Source: Bacillus sp. 7884-1 (GTDB lineage Bacteria; Bacillota; Bacilli; Bacillales; Cytobacillaceae). Taken from it: 64,000 nucleotides of DNA. Under the pieces are notes generated by a model. It worked only from the letters and a program-made list of their open reading frames with translations, was not told the DNA's origin and made no database searches. The DNA lies in NCBI RefSeq assembly GCF_002272245.1, contig NZ_NPDD01000169.1, positions 1-64,000 of the forward strand, written 5' to 3'. Positions 16,876 through 26,400 of the stretch are shown piece after piece. Position 1 is the first letter of the stretch, and every line of letters starts with the position of its first letter. The position numbers were made by a program, and so were the translations under genes.

Positions 16876-17038
16876 TCACCTTGAAAGAGCTTGGTTATTC
16901 CATGCTCTATTTTTATTAAGTGCGCAAGCAAATAAATGAGGTTAAAAATTATTGTAAAAATATCCATGATGAATTAGAAGAGATAGACAGAGCCATTTCA
17001 ATTACGGATTGTAAACCTTCTTTCATTTTCCTCTCCCA

Positions 17039-17878
17039 TTAAGCGTGCAGCCAGTCATAGTACATAACTTCGCCTGTCTCGAGCACATAACGGAACGACT
17101 TACTCTCACATTGATTTTCAAACAATTGTTCGAGATAGAATTCTTTTATTTTGTTGGTTAAAATGCCATAAAAGAAGGCTATTGGTTTTACCACCAGCTT
17201 GGTAGATTTCAACTTACGGACCAGCTGCTTAAAGGACTGAATAGCAATAGAAAGAACGTCCTCAGTATTTTGCGTACATTCAAATCGAAAAGCAGCAATC
17301 TGTACCATATGCCAGTATTCTTCAATCGTCTTTGCATCGGAGAAGAAGTATTTTACAAGCTGGACAAATGTCTGTGGAACTTTATCACTAACAAAAGTGT
17401 AATCGAGTTCAATCGGCGCTTCGTTACGTTTATTAATCTTTTGATTATTTGTTTTTAAAAGATTATTAGTTTCTTTAGGGTGGTCCAATTTATTCGCCTT
17501 GGGTGGTTCACTTGCAGGGAAACGATTAAAGCTGTATAAGTTGCTAGACTGTGATCCATTTTTGCGTTCAGTTTCATAGATGGTGAGGATTCCTAATTCT
17601 TTTGCTTTGAGGATCATCCGTTTAAACGTTGAGCGGGAGATACCGTTACCTTGATACTCTTCATTAATTGCTTTTAGTAACGTTCCAATCTTTGCATTAC
17701 AAACACCGGGAACTTTTACAGAAAAACGAACCAGCCGTTTCAACCCGACCAATTCCCCCTTTGAAAACTCCTGCTTCTTTACAGCTAACCACATCTCCAC
17801 ATGCGTATTAAACTCCTTCACACTTTTAAACTGAGAATAATCTTCAAACCCTTCAATTCTGCCTGATTTCAAATTCAT
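17039..17878 (-). CDS. Winged-helix replication-initiator-like protein
   Basis: The 279-residue protein contains FSKGELVGLKRLVRFSVKVP and GISRSTFKRMILKAKELGIL, a winged-helix of the type seen in plasmid/phage replication proteins and DnaD-like factors. An Asn/Lys-rich linker follows, then a C-terminal helical domain. Similar proteins occur in several copies in Bacillus chromosomes and are annotated as helix-turn-helix or cytosolic proteins. There is no origin, integrase or partner gene beside it, so its role is unknown. Confidence 0.65.
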   Translation of the reverse strand: MNLKSGRIEGFEDYSQFKSVKEFNTHVEMWLAVKKQEFSKGELVGLKRLVRFSVKVPGVCNAKIGTLLKAINEEYQGNGISRSTFKRMILKAKELGILTIYETERKNGSQSSNLYSFNRFPASEPPKANKLDHPKETNNLLKTNNQKINKRNEAPIELDYTFVSDKVPQTFVQLVKYFFSDAKTIEEYWHMVQIAAFRFECTQNTEDVLSIAIQSFKQLVRKLKSTKLVVKPIAFFYGILTNKIKEFYLEQLFENQCESKSFRYVLETGEVMYYDWLHA

Positions 17879-18025
17879 AAAAATGCACCAGCCTTTCTAC
17901 CCTCTATATAGGAATTTAGAGGGCAAAAGGACAGGGTCGTTTGCAGAAAGTTGTTACAGAATTGTGTACTACATAGAATAAAAAAAGACTCGGGAAACTG
18001 CCGAATCAATCTTTTGTGGATCATT

Positions 18026-18051
18026 GCGAACAGTGCCTGGCACAGTTCGTG
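18026..18051. repeat. GTGCCTGGCAC-family palindrome
   Basis: CGAACAGTGCCTGGCACAG followed by TTCG is a near-perfect inverted repeat sharing the core of the elements at 1397 and 15019. It lies in the gap upstream of ung. Confidence 0.6.
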
Positions 18052-18122
18052 TCTTTTATAGTGCAAAGTATTTCTATATATTTATAATTAACTTAACAAT
18101 CTTGAAAAGAGTGTGAAAGAAA

Positions 18123-18797
18123 ATGGCAATTTTAAAAAATGATTGGGCGCCTTTATTAGAGGCGGAATTTGAGAAAACGTATTACCAACACTTAAGGAAA
18201 AAACTACTGAATGAATATCAAACAAGGGTCATTTATCCGGATCAACATGATATTTTTAACGCCCTCCACTACACTTCCTATAAAGATGCAAAGGTAGTTA
18301 TTATTGGCCAGGATCCTTATCATGGCCCTAGACAAGCTCATGGTCTAAGTTTCTCCGTTAAACCGGGAGTGAAAATCCCACCATCATTACGCAACATATA
18401 TAAAGAGCTTCAGGATGATTTGGGTTGCACGATTCCTAATCATGGATACCTAGTGGATTGGGCCAAACAGGGGGTTTTGATGCTGAATGCGGTGCTGACA
18501 GTCCAAGCTGGAAATGCAAACTCACATAAAGGTCTGGGTTGGGAGTTGTTTACCAATAGAGTCATAGAAATATTGAATCAAAGGGAGACACCTGTCATTT
18601 TCATCCTTTGGGGCAATTTCGCACAGCAGAAGCAACAATTCATTACCTCATCTCACCACTACATTATTAAATCTCCTCACCCGAGCCCATTTTCTGCCCA
18701 TAATGGCTTCTTTGGCAGCAAGCCATTTTCCAAAGCGAATCAGTTTTTGAGTGCGATTGGGAGTAGGGAGATTGATTGGCAAATTAATAATTTATAG
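18123..18797 (+). CDS. ung: Uracil-DNA glycosylase (family 1)
   Basis: Ung removes uracil from DNA at the start of base excision repair. The 224-residue protein has every family 1 motif: [16 protein letters not shown] with the catalytic Asp and Tyr, LMLNAVLTV with the uracil-binding Asn, VIFILWGN, and [15 protein letters not shown] with the catalytic His and the DNA intercalation loop. The RBS before the ATG is weak. It is monocistronic. Confidence 0.97.
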   Translation: MAILKNDWAPLLEAEFEKTYYQHLRKKLLNEYQTRVIYPDQHDIFNALHYTSYKDAKVVIIGQDPYHGPRQAHGLSFSVKPGVKIPPSLRNIYKELQDDLGCTIPNHGYLVDWAKQGVLMLNAVLTVQAGNANSHKGLGWELFTNRVIEILNQRETPVIFILWGNFAQQKQQFITSSHHYIIKSPHPSPFSAHNGFFGSKPFSKANQFLSAIGSREIDWQINNL

Positions 18798-18957
18798 ACA
18801 ATAAAGTTTCAATAAATAGTAGAGGATGTACAATTAATGTATTTGCCTTAGCCACGAAAAAAAGTTGCTTATAGTATTTTAATATTAATAATACATTTGC
18901 ACTTCAAAACACTGAGCATTACAATATAATTAAAAATTGGTAATGAATGGTGATCAT

Positions 18958-21861
18958 ATGGGTAATTTTATTCAGAATTTAGAAGCTTCGTTACATAAGG
19001 GGTTTATTGATCAAAAACAAAGTAAATCTGGAAGTTATAGACCCAGGCTATTAGTAAATAATACGAAACAAAATGAGAACGTTCTAACTTCATTATTAGA
19101 AGAACTAGAAGAAAGTGAATCCTTTTTATTTTCAGTCGCCTTTATTACAGAAAGTGGGCTCGCAACCCTTAAATCTCATTTTCTTGATCTAAAACGTAAA
19201 GGGATTAAAGGGCGAATATTAACATCCACCTTCTTGAGTTTCAATCAACCTAAAGTTTTCAGAGAGCTATTGAAAATAAAAAATGTTGATGTGAGATTAA
19301 CTAGTCTAGAAGGATTTCACTCAAAAGGGTATATTTTTAGCCATAAAACACATTATTCATTGATTGTTGGAAGCTCTAACTTAACTGCGCATGCTTTGAA
19401 AGTAAACTATGAATGGAATGTTAAACTTACTTCACATGAAAACGGAGAGTTAGTACATCATTTTAAAAATCAGTTTGAGGATGTTTGGAAAGATGCAGTA
19501 CCACTTTCTGATGAATGGATTGAACAGTACGAAAAAACATACAAACCTGTTATAAATAGGAAAATGATTGACCAAGTCATTGATTTCCCCACTGAATACT
19601 CTACAAATTCTATTGAAAATGCTATTAAAATTGTTCCTAATAAAATGCAAGAAGCGGCGTTGCAACAAATACAAGCTGTTCGGGATTCAGGAGAACAAAA
19701 AGGACTAATTATTTCAGCAACCGGAACAGGTAAAACATTTCTCTCGGCATTTGATGTAAGACGATTTGCACCACAACGTATGTTATTTATAGTCCACAGA
19801 GAACAAATATTAAAAAAAGCAAAAGCTGATTTTAAAAAAATTCTTGGTGGTATTGAAAAAGATTTTGGGATATTATCGGGGTCTACTAAACAAAATGATG
19901 CAAAATATTTATTTGCCACTATCCAAACAATTTCAAAAGATGAAAGCTTACATCAATTTGATCCTGACGCATTTGACTATATCCTAATAGATGAGGTTCA
20001 TAAAGCAGGTGCTCAATCTTATACTAAAGTAATTGATTATTTTAAACCCAAATTCTTTATGGGAATGACTGCTACACCAGAACGAACAGATGACTTTAAT
20101 ATTTATGAATTATTTGATTATAACATTGCGTACGAAATTAGATTGCAAGAAGCACTTGAGGAAGATATGCTATGTCCATTTCACTACTTCGGGGTTACCG
20201 ACCTTGAATACGATGGTGAATTCATTGATGATACCGCAATTCTTTCTAAACTTGTTACCGAGGAACGAGTAAACCATATTCTTGAAAAGATTCATTACTA
20301 TGGTTTTTCAGGGGAAAAAGTAAAAGGCCTGATGTTCTGTAGTAGAAAGGATGAAGCAATAAAATTATCAAATGTATTAAATGAGAGAGGATTACGGACA
20401 ATTGCATTAACTGGAGATAATTCTCAAGAAGAGAGGGAACTCCGTGTAAATCAATTAGAGAATGGAGCATTGGACTATATTTTAACTGTCGATATTTTTA
20501 ATGAGGGAATTGACATTCCTAGTGTTAATCAAGTTGTAATGTTAAGGCAAACACAATCAAGTATTATTTTTATTCAGCAACTTGGTCGGGGGCTTCGTAA
20601 ACATGAATCTAAAGATTACGTTACGATTATCGATTTTATTGGCAATTATAAAAATAACTATTTAATTCCAATAGCTCTATCAGGAGATAAATCTCAAAAT
20701 AAGGACAATATACGTCGACAAATAAAGGATACAAGCTATATTAAAGGGGTTTCAACAGTTAATTTTGAAGAAATAGCAAAAAATCAAATTTTTAAAGCAA
20801 TAAATAATAGTAATCTAACAGCATTTAAAGTTCTTAAAGAAGCCTATAGTGAATTGAAAAATAGAATTGGAAGAGTTCCTTATTTATATGACTTTGTAAC
20901 AAATCATTCCATTGATCCTGTAGTAATACTTAGTAAATATCCTAACTATAATCAATTTTTATTAAAAATGAGAGAAGAAGTTCCAATATTAACCCAATAT
21001 GAGAATCAAGTTTTAACTATGCTTTCTTCAGAAATATTAGAAGGTAAACGGAAGCATGAAGTAATATTGTTAGAATTACTTTTAGATAGTGAAAAGGTAA
21101 ATTACGATGTGTTTATTAATCAATTAATTATATCTAATTGTAGAACAGATGAAGATACGCTTACATCTGTTATGAAGATATTTGAATTGGAGTTTTTTAC
21201 TCAAAATAATAAATTGAAATACGGAAATAAACCGATTATTCTTTTAGATGATAATTCAGTTCTTAGCTTCAACGAATCCATACAGTTTAGTTTAAAAGCA
21301 AATGAATATTTTAAATATATGGTTTTAGATATTATTAGGTGCTCTCGTGAGAAAGCTAAACATTATCAAAGTGAGCAACCTCTTACCCTGTATGAAAAAT
21401 ACTCCAGAAAAGATGCTTGTAAATTATTAAATTGGAATAATGATGAAAGCTCGACGATTTACGGCTATAAAACAAAACATGGCACTTGCCCAATCTTTAT
21501 TACGTATCATAAGGATGAAGATGTTGAGTCAAGTGTTAATTATTCGGAAGAATTTCTTAGTCAAGATATACTTAAATGGTCTACAAGAAGTAATAGAACA
21601 TTAGAGTCACAAGAAGTTAAAACTATTATTGAGGCCAAAGAGAGAAATATTGACCTTCATATATTTGTTAAGAAAGATGATGATGAAGGAACTGACTTTT
21701 ACTATTTAGGTAAGGCAATTCCTGATAAAAATAATATCGAGCAAGCAATAATGAAAGTAGAAAATGGTAGAGAACTACCTGTCGTTCATATGAATTTGAT
21801 AATGGAGAATTCTGTTGAAAATAAGCTTTACCATTATCTGAAAAATGGAATTGTTGAATAA
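18958..21861 (+). CDS. PLD-nuclease/SF2 helicase/DUF3427 protein, candidate defence factor
   Basis: This 967-residue protein joins three parts. The N-terminal phospholipase D-like domain (about 35-200) has the half-site HSKGYIF followed by GSSNLT. The SF2 helicase (about 225-590) has Walker A ATGTGKTF, the DEAH-type box DEVHKAG, GMTATPERTD and the arginine-finger motif QQLGRGLRKHE. The C-terminal region (about 680-965) matches the DUF3427 pattern, with FLSQDILKWSTRSNRT and HIFVKKDDDEGTDFYYLGKA. Such proteins occur in defence islands; their action is not settled. The ATG at 18958 is preferred because GGTGATC lies just before it; earlier TTG and ATG codons have no RBS. The neighbouring Nudix gene is convergent. 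Confidence 0.9.
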   Translation: MGNFIQNLEASLHKGFIDQKQSKSGSYRPRLLVNNTKQNENVLTSLLEELEESESFLFSVAFITESGLATLKSHFLDLKRKGIKGRILTSTFLSFNQPKVFRELLKIKNVDVRLTSLEGFHSKGYIFSHKTHYSLIVGSSNLTAHALKVNYEWNVKLTSHENGELVHHFKNQFEDVWKDAVPLSDEWIEQYEKTYKPVINRKMIDQVIDFPTEYSTNSIENAIKIVPNKMQEAALQQIQAVRDSGEQKGLIISATGTGKTFLSAFDVRRFAPQRMLFIVHREQILKKAKADFKKILGGIEKDFGILSGSTKQNDAKYLFATIQTISKDESLHQFDPDAFDYILIDEVHKAGAQSYTKVIDYFKPKFFMGMTATPERTDDFNIYELFDYNIAYEIRLQEALEEDMLCPFHYFGVTDLEYDGEFIDDTAILSKLVTEERVNHILEKIHYYGFSGEKVKGLMFCSRKDEAIKLSNVLNERGLRTIALTGDNSQEERELRVNQLENGALDYILTVDIFNEGIDIPSVNQVVMLRQTQSSIIFIQQLGRGLRKHESKDYVTIIDFIGNYKNNYLIPIALSGDKSQNKDNIRRQIKDTSYIKGVSTVNFEEIAKNQIFKAINNSNLTAFKVLKEAYSELKNRIGRVPYLYDFVTNHSIDPVVILSKYPNYNQFLLKMREEVPILTQYENQVLTMLSSEILEGKRKHEVILLELLLDSEKVNYDVFINQLIISNCRTDEDTLTSVMKIFELEFFTQNNKLKYGNKPIILLDDNSVLSFNESIQFSLKANEYFKYMVLDIIRCSREKAKHYQSEQPLTLYEKYSRKDACKLLNWNNDESSTIYGYKTKHGTCPIFITYHKDEDVESSVNYSEEFLSQDILKWSTRSNRTLESQEVKTIIEAKERNIDLHIFVKKDDDEGTDFYYLGKAIPDKNNIEQAIMKVENGRELPVVHMNLIMENSVENKLYHYLKNGIVE

Positions 21862-21889
21862 CAAGAATAGTCTTCTCACAATGAGAAGA

Positions 21890-22288
21890 CTATTTATCTT
21901 GAATTAACTGCCCAACAGCTGGAATATCCGCTGGAGCCCACTTGAGTGAATCTAGATTTTCTCTTTTTAACCAGATTAATTTTGAATGCTCACTCGGAGT
22001 TGGCGTACCTTCGATAACTTTGCATTTAATTGATATCAAATTAATGATAAATGTTTCATATTCATGAATGTTGTCGTTAAAGATTTCTTTTGTTGTTTCA
22101 ATCTTACATTCCAATTCTTCATCTATTTCTCTTTCGAGTGCTGAGTATATATCTTCATTTGCTTCCACTTTGCCACCTGGAAACTCCCACATATTAGGAA
22201 TCGACATTTCTGGAGATCTTAGTGCACATAAAATTTCATTATTTTCATTTTCAATAATAGCAGCAACTACTTTTACAAGTTTTTTCAT
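21890..22288 (-). CDS. Nudix hydrolase, MutT-like
   Basis: The 132-residue protein carries the Nudix box as GGKVEANEDIYSALEREIDE followed by EL. The consensus Gly after EEx is Glu here, a mild deviation. MWEFPGGK before it is typical of the MutT/8-oxo-dGTP group. It would hydrolyse a nucleoside diphosphate-X compound, possibly an oxidised or modified nucleotide. AGGAGG precedes the ATG. It ends 28 bases from the end of the helicase gene in convergent orientation. Confidence 0.9.
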   Translation of the reverse strand: MKKLVKVVAAIIENENNEILCALRSPEMSIPNMWEFPGGKVEANEDIYSALEREIDEELECKIETTKEIFNDNIHEYETFIINLISIKCKVIEGTPTPSEHSKLIWLKRENLDSLKWAPADIPAVGQLIQDK

Positions 22289-22490
22289 GATAGCCTCCTA
22301 TTGATATCTATAATCATAATAATATCATTTTTTTAAATTAGATTCTTTTAACAGGTTAATGTCTAGACTTTAAATACATCTGAAATTTAATTAAATATTA
22401 TATCGTGGTGATTAAGCTACCGATGTTTTTTGCTATAATGTTAATAGTTAATATTTGGAAATTTCTTTGTTTTGAGAGGAGATAGAGAAT

Positions 22491-22826
22491 ATGAATGCAG
22501 TAGTTCTTTGGGAGAAGCTTAGAGAGAGAGCCTTACAATCAGAATTTGAAATACATACTGTTCCCCAAAATAAAAGTGTGCCTTTATAGTTTTTAGTAGG
22601 CGTTAGGGAAAAAAATCTCATTATAAAAAAGGCGAAGAATCATACACCTAGTGTAAACATTTCTATGGAAAGAATGATTACATATAAGGATTTTGAGTAT
22701 GTTTACCGCTATTATGACCGTTGGCAAAAGGGTGAAACACGCAGCCGTCAAGAGGCAGCAAAGAAATCGCAGAATACAGCATACATCTTTGGGTTAATTG
22801 ATGAAGCAATGAAGGTCAGCGCATAA
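22491..22826 (+). pseudogene. Conserved hypothetical gene interrupted by an in-frame TAG
   Basis: The frame begins MNAVVLWEKLRERALQSEF after a good RBS (GAGAGGAGATAG), meets TAG at 22587-22589 and continues in the same frame with FLVGVREKNLIIKKAKNH to YIFGLIDEAMKVSA and TAA. The matching codon texture on both sides shows that a 111-residue gene has been split by one nonsense change. A tryptophan or glutamine codon is the likely original. The function is unknown. Confidence 0.7.
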
Positions 22827-22921
22827 GTAATTAATCACTTATTAAAAGTTAGTGAAGAAAAACGAAGCAAATCCTGTTTTAGGAGTACTTTTCATAGGTT
22901 AGAGAAAGAGGTTATAGCTAC

Positions 22922-23788
22922 ATGAAGTACTTTATTAAATATTTGGAAGAAATTAAGACAGTTGAGCTTTGGTCAACAAAGCGGCTTCCATTTGAGCCGA
23001 AGAGCTGGCTCAAAGATATGAGGGATGACTTAAGGAAAGACCTAAAGAAGTTAACATGTAATAGGGATGAGGTCCTTTATGGGTGCTATCAATCTACGAC
23101 TAATGAAACAGGGTATGACGTTGAAAATATCCTTTTTTACAATGTAGGAAGCAGTGCTTTTTCCCAATTAAGAGTATCGGAAATTCGCTTTGAAAAGATC
23201 ATAGATTTTATTAAAACACCCCATGTTAAGTTTGAAGAATCTGTTACCAGTTATTCTCTTTATAAAATCGTTCCTAAGGAGGAGAAGGATTCTTATTGGA
23301 AGAAGGATAAGGTACTTGCAAATTGGGAGAATCTAAAGATTATTAGTTTAAAAGATGCCTATTCAATATGGTGTTCTATGAAACAGAGCCTTGCAAATAT
23401 TCATTCAGGGACAGAGAGTCTTAAAGAATATGGGCTAGAAATATCCTTATTTTTGCCTCCAAACCAGAGGTTCTCTTTACCGTCTGATGCGATGAAAAAA
23501 TTACTGGATGGTGTCATTTGTGCCTTTCATGTACATAATGGTTTAAATGATGAGCAGGTTGCAATGCGTCTTTCGGAAAAGGTGCCTCATAACAAGGAGG
23601 AAATCAAAAAAATGCTCCATGATCATTCTACTAATCTGCTAGGGCAAAGAAGTATTTTTAATCTATATAGAGACAGCTCACTGCTATGCAATCCAGCTGA
23701 TGATTTGTGCGTTCATGTTAATATTAAAATAAGACCTAGTACAAGTGAAAATTGTTATATAAGCGGCCATTTATTTTCAGTTTGCTAG
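22922..23788 (+). CDS. Hypothetical protein, 288 residues
   Basis: No family is recognised. The product has no signal peptide or membrane segment and is rich in charged residues. It holds ISLFLPPNQRFSLPSDAMKK and GVICAFHVHNGLNDEQVAMR in the second half, and ends in a Cys. It follows the nonsense-split gene by 95 bases and precedes the small zinc-binding gene by 37, so the three could form one transcript. Confidence 0.7.
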   Translation: MKYFIKYLEEIKTVELWSTKRLPFEPKSWLKDMRDDLRKDLKKLTCNRDEVLYGCYQSTTNETGYDVENILFYNVGSSAFSQLRVSEIRFEKIIDFIKTPHVKFEESVTSYSLYKIVPKEEKDSYWKKDKVLANWENLKIISLKDAYSIWCSMKQSLANIHSGTESLKEYGLEISLFLPPNQRFSLPSDAMKKLLDGVICAFHVHNGLNDEQVAMRLSEKVPHNKEEIKKMLHDHSTNLLGQRSIFNLYRDSSLLCNPADDLCVHVNIKIRPSTSENCYISGHLFSVC

Positions 23789-23825
23789 ACCCGTCTATAA
23801 AAAAATATAATAATAGGTGATTAAT

Positions 23826-24128
23826 ATGTTTAGATGTTCTTGGTGTATGAAAAAGTTTAAGAGTGGAAAACCAATGTATGGGCTGAATGTAACGTTTGTT
23901 GAAGGGAAAAAGATTTCAGATCCTGACGGAAGAATTATACATATACATCTTGAGTCAAGGAACACAAGTGTTCCAATGATTGTCCCTGGAGAAAATTCTG
24001 AGGCAGATAAGCAAGGAATTGATGGTATTTTTGCTATATGTAGTGAAAAATGTGGAGATAAAATGAGAGAAGCATTATCTAAGGAAATCAGCACTATTCA
24101 GACAGTTAATAATTTAACTAATTTGTAA
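23826..24128 (+). CDS. Small Cys-motif protein, about 100 residues
   Basis: From the ATG at 23826 the product begins MFRCSWCMKKFKSGKPMYG and later has ICSEKCGDKM. The CxxC and CxxxC pairs could hold one zinc ion, as in bacterial zinc-ribbon proteins. AGGTGA lies four bases before this ATG; an in-frame GTG three codons earlier has no RBS. The function is unknown. Confidence 0.6.
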   Translation: MFRCSWCMKKFKSGKPMYGLNVTFVEGKKISDPDGRIIHIHLESRNTSVPMIVPGENSEADKQGIDGIFAICSEKCGDKMREALSKEISTIQTVNNLTNL

Positions 24129-24232
24129 TACGCTTGAGTGGTATCAACAATAAAAACTAAACTGCAGCTAGAAAAGGTAATAACTAATCTAATGTTGATA
24201 AAACGGGTGAATGCCGTGGTAAATATGGTTCT

Positions 24233-24310
24233 GAAAAACTAATCAAACGTTTAATTAAATCGGGTGGTAAACTAATCAAACGTTTGATGAACAAATTTAG
24301 CTGTCAAATG
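24233..24310. repeat. Tandem operator-like repeat, copy A
   Basis: Two palindromes, TAATCAAACGTTTAATTA (24240-24257) and TAATCAAACGTTTGATGA (24273-24290), lie 33 bases apart in a 78-base block almost identical to 25909-25986. The rest of this 435-base gap (24129-24563), upstream of the metalloprotease gene, holds no gene that I can see. Confidence 0.8.
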
Positions 24311-24563
24311 CGAAAGCTTTTACACTAAATTGGAAGAAGTTAAAGATTGAAGTAAAGTAAAGTCAAATATTTGAAATTGTTTATAATGGCCAAGTTTTAT
24401 TTGGAAACTTATTCAAAATAATCTAGTCATTTTTTTCTAAATTAGTGGGGGATATAGGTGTGGGGTTTTTTACCAGCAACCAAAGAATAAATTTAGTTCA
24501 ATCCCAAATAATATAGAAGAAAAATAGATTTAATAAAAAATTTAGTTAAAGGGACTGAACAAG

Positions 24564-25844
24564 ATGCTAGATGAGAAAAGCCTCATTCATAAAAGTGAAA
24601 AAACTTTATTCATTTTCTCAATCATTCTTAGTGTTATAGCTATCATTATTCTATTTGTGTCGCTGATTGGGATTTCAATCTTTTTTGGACTGGCGCTCGT
24701 TACGTTGGTTTCACACGCCGTTTCAATAGCCTATATCCGCCTGAATGGTATCCAGCTTTCTACCAATCAATTTGGTAATCTTTATAACAGGGTATTAGAA
24801 CTTAGTAAGCGGTTTGGGATTGAGGACATACCTGAAGTTTATATTATTGAATCAGGAGGGGCCCTTAACGCCTTTGCATCCCGTATATTTGGTTTGTTTG
24901 GTAAAAACATTGTTGTCCTCTATTCTGATATCGTGGATCTGGTCGAGAACGGCTATGAGGATGAGTTGGAGTTTGTCATTGCCCATGAATTGGCACATGT
25001 GAAGAGAAATCATGTCGTAAAGCAGTTGCTTACTTTTTTGGCTATGTGGATTCCATTTCTCGGCGAGGCCTATTCGAGAGCTTGTGAATTCACAGCCGAT
25101 CGAATGGCAGTAGCCTGTACGGAAAAGCCCGAAAAAGCAATTCGGGCACTAACGGTTTTCGCAGCCGGTAAGTATTTATTTCGAGATGTGAACAAACAGG
25201 AATATTTGAATCAGTATAATGATAAAAAGGGATTTTTTATCTCTTTGACGGAGCTTTTATCTACACACCCTGCCATTCCGAGAAGAATTTTCGAAATTGA
25301 AGCTCAGATAGGGGAGAGTACGGTTGTACTAAAGAAAAAATCCAAAGCCGGAGTTTTTGCGATTCTTATTTCCACGATTCTTGCGGGTGCTTTATTCATT
25401 TGGACGGGCTACTCACTCATTAAAGATGTAATCAATTTTACAGAGGAATTTTTACCAACTGGAGAGTTGACCGGGCTAATGGAAGCTACTATAAATGGTG
25501 ATACGGAAGAAGTAAGCCGTTTATTGGAAGAAGGGGCAGACCCTAATGAACAGGAGCCAGAAGGTGGAACGACTGCATTAAATCTTGCAGCAGATAATGA
25601 TCAATTGGAGGTCGCACAAATTTTATTGGAAAATGGGGCGGATCCTAACCTACCGGACAATTACGGTTACACACCGTTAATGGGGGCAGTATTCATGGAA
25701 AACAAAGAGATGGTGCAGTTACTATTAGAGGCAGGTGCTGATCCTAATTTTGAAAATGAGGAAGAGATGTCTGCTATTACCTATGCAGAAGATTTGGGCA
25801 ACACTGAGCTCGTAGAACTTATGACAAAAGGTAAAAATGAGTAA
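24564..25844 (+). CDS. M48 family metalloprotease with C-terminal ankyrin repeats
   Basis: The 426-residue protein starts with two membrane segments (about 15-60) and an M48/HtpX-type catalytic domain. This has the zinc site VIAHELAHVKRNH (HExxH) and the downstream ligand region SRACEFTADRMAV. A third membrane segment (about 265-285) leads to three ankyrin repeats (about 305-420), with DPNEQEPEGGTTALNLAADN, GADPNLPDNYGYTPLMGAV and GADPNFENEE. HtpX-type enzymes degrade membrane proteins. The ankyrin part is an unusual addition and may bind a protein partner. The weak RBS AAAGGGACTG precedes the ATG. It lies between the two operator-repeat copies. Confidence 0.92.
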   Translation: MLDEKSLIHKSEKTLFIFSIILSVIAIIILFVSLIGISIFFGLALVTLVSHAVSIAYIRLNGIQLSTNQFGNLYNRVLELSKRFGIEDIPEVYIIESGGALNAFASRIFGLFGKNIVVLYSDIVDLVENGYEDELEFVIAHELAHVKRNHVVKQLLTFLAMWIPFLGEAYSRACEFTADRMAVACTEKPEKAIRALTVFAAGKYLFRDVNKQEYLNQYNDKKGFFISLTELLSTHPAIPRRIFEIEAQIGESTVVLKKKSKAGVFAILISTILAGALFIWTGYSLIKDVINFTEEFLPTGELTGLMEATINGDTEEVSRLLEEGADPNEQEPEGGTTALNLAADNDQLEVAQILLENGADPNLPDNYGYTPLMGAVFMENKEMVQLLLEAGADPNFENEEEMSAITYAEDLGNTELVELMTKGKNE

Positions 25845-25908
25845 CATCGGGGAATCTTATAGTTGATAAAATTAAAAGGGTTGGTCCTATTGGGCTAACC
25901 CTTTGTAT

Positions 25909-25986
25909 GAAAAAACTAATCAAACGTTTAATTAAACGGGTGGGAAACTAATCAAACGTTTGATTAACAAATTAAGCGGTCAAATG
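25909..25986. repeat. Tandem operator-like repeat, copy B
   Basis: TAATCAAACGTTTAATTA (25917-25934) and the perfect palindrome TAATCAAACGTTTGATTA (25949-25966) lie 32 bases apart, just upstream of the MazG-like gene's RBS. The block matches copy A at 24233-24310. TetR/AcrR-type dimers often bind such sites, but no regulator gene is adjacent. Confidence 0.8.
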
Positions 25987-26001
25987 ACAGAAGGGATTAA
26001 C

Positions 26002-26385
26002 ATGAAAGAGATACAAACTTTTGCGAAACAATATCAAAAAGAAATGGGATGGGAAATTTCTGAGGAGAGTTATGCTGAGAGCAGAGATTCTCTTTTAAAT
26101 AATTACATGCTGCTAACGACGGAGGTTGCCGAAGTAGCAGAGGAGCTGCGAAAGGCTTTTAATCTAACAGCTTCTAATGTTGAAAATGGAATGGACGAAG
26201 AACAGGCATTTGAGTTAGCAAAGAATCAAATTAAAGAAAACGTAGGCAAAGAATTGGCAGATTGTCTCGCTTACATGCTGAAATTTTATAATTTTTTTGG
26301 AATCGATGTAGAAGAAAGCTTTTATGCCAAAATGGAAGAAGTTAAAAATCGGAAGAATAAGGATTTAGTAAAACCACCAAAATGA
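26002..26385 (+). CDS. MazG-like nucleotide pyrophosphohydrolase
   Basis: The 127-residue protein has the MazG metal-binding pattern. TTEVAEVAEELRKAF gives the first ExxE helix and GKELADCLAYMLKFYNFFGI the second, with E and D. Small MazG enzymes remove aberrant dNTPs or act in stress responses. The ATG at 26002 follows GAAGGGATT and gives MKEIQTFAKQYQKEM, the normal family start. An earlier in-frame start would read through the operator repeat and is rejected. Confidence 0.85.
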   Translation: MKEIQTFAKQYQKEMGWEISEESYAESRDSLLNNYMLLTTEVAEVAEELRKAFNLTASNVENGMDEEQAFELAKNQIKENVGKELADCLAYMLKFYNFFGIDVEESFYAKMEEVKNRKNKDLVKPPK

Positions 26386-26400
26386 AATCATTCATAAGTA

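Noticed and set aside
17039-18066. Plasmid or prophage origin around the replication-initiator-like gene
   Set aside because: No iterons, integrase, partition gene or att repeats are visible nearby; the gene stands alone.
24233-24310. CcpA (cre) sites
   Set aside because: TAATCAAACGTTTGATTA shares only the AACGTT centre with cre and has AT-rich arms and a tandem layout unlike cre.
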